Positions 33,608 through 33,861 of a stretch of DNA of 33,861 bases are shown in pieces (positions within the stretch are counted from its first letter, which is position 1; every line of letters starts with the position of its first letter). The DNA is from an uncultured Campylobacter sp. (GTDB lineage Bacteria > Campylobacterota > Campylobacteria > Campylobacterales > Campylobacteraceae), in assembly GCF_937997405.1 (NCBI RefSeq), contig NZ_CALKTL010000164.1, positions 1 to 33,861 of the forward strand, written 5' to 3'. The position numbers and the translations under genes are program-made. The notes under the pieces are model-generated. The model made no database searches. It saw nothing but the letters and a program-made list of their open reading frames with translations, and was not told where the DNA came from.

Positions 33608-33861
33608 TTATTTCATAGCGCCTTGTTGTTTCATCTGATCCATCATTTGCTTAAATATCTCTTTAGCTTGTTTGCAAGTGGCCTCTTGCTGCTCCTTAGG
33701 AAGTGCGCTGATCTGATCCATAGACTGCTTTTTTTGATCCTCATACATCTTGACCTGCTGCTCTTGACCCGCTTGTTTGTAGGTATCAACCATCTTATCA
33801 AGATCTGCGAAGTACTCTTTGCAGCTATCTGAAAGATCTGCGGCGCTAAGACTTAGCGCAA
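33608..33861 (-). CDS. Small exported protein of DUF5339 type (5' end outside window)
   Basis: The frame is open to the right edge. The visible part starts ALSLSAADLSDSCKEYFADL, which looks like the end of a signal peptide followed by a mature N-terminus. It continues through a Gln/Lys/Met-rich helical region (YKQAGQEQQVKMYEDQKKQ), ALPKEQQEATCKQAKEIFKQ, and ends QGAMK. The two cysteines about 50 residues apart (SDSCKEY and EATCKQA) and the ALPKEQQ word resemble the small periplasmic DUF5339 proteins of Campylobacter, from memory. The internal Met at 33793 is not the real start. Function unknown. Confidence 0.65.
   Translation of the reverse strand, partial: ALSLSAADLSDSCKEYFADLDKMVDTYKQAGQEQQVKMYEDQKKQSMDQISALPKEQQEATCKQAKEIFKQMMDQMKQQGAMK

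Overview
The window reads as a chromosomal segment of a high-GC Campylobacter, most likely one of the oral species. Two things point there: gene families and gene order match what I recall of C. jejuni Cj1096-Cj1109, and palindromic AAATTT/GAATTT strings are extremely dense in the non-coding DNA. The C. jejuni block as I remember it is metK, sstT, pyrB, pepF, Cj1100, helicase, truB, csrA, ispE, smpB, thioredoxin-like, clpS, clpA, aat. It is reproduced here without pyrB and without csrA. A missing csrA (the flagellin-mRNA regulator) and an ftsI not flanked by flagellar rod genes would suit the non-flagellated C. gracilis. That species call is an inference.

Layout. (1) Bases 1 to about 530 are not Campylobacter. 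They are an internal fragment of a Pasteurellaceae trhP (yegQ) gene with a Haemophilus-type DNA uptake signal, joined inside a nucleotide-sugar dehydrogenase gene. This looks like an assembly or library chimera. (2) 531-15503, all minus strand, is a conserved housekeeping block: pepF, an SspB-like small protein, a UvrD/Rep helicase and truB in one tightly coupled operon; then a 750-base gap where csrA would be expected; then ispE, smpB, a thioredoxin-like lipoprotein, clpS, clpA, aat and ftsI. Much of it concerns protein quality control: trans-translation tagging (SmpB), N-degron tagging and reading (Aat, ClpS), unfolding (ClpA), peptide clearance (PepF) and possibly a tag-delivery adaptor. 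(3) 15614-18217 holds sstT and the divergent metK. (4) 18218-19283 is non-coding. (5) 19284-23701 is carbon metabolism: an orphan TRAP binding protein divergent from malate:quinone oxidoreductase, followed by pyruvate kinase. (6) 23777-24681 is a decayed Mrr-type restriction gene. (7) 24948-33149, plus strand, is an accessory stretch of exported and hypothetical proteins. It includes two tandem paralogous W-rich repeat proteins, a lipoprotein, an ecotin-type serine protease inhibitor and a YeaK-type aminoacyl-tRNA deacylase. (8) The right edge carries the 3' part of a small exported protein of DUF5339 type.

Points most worth attention: a G9 tract in pepF for which both one-base slippages give an immediate stop; the SspB-like protein lying among tagging and proteolysis genes; the ecotin homologue; the accumulation of RAATTY sites (the methylation motif tied to DNA uptake in C. 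jejuni); low-complexity insertions inside otherwise conserved enzymes; and the foreign left end.
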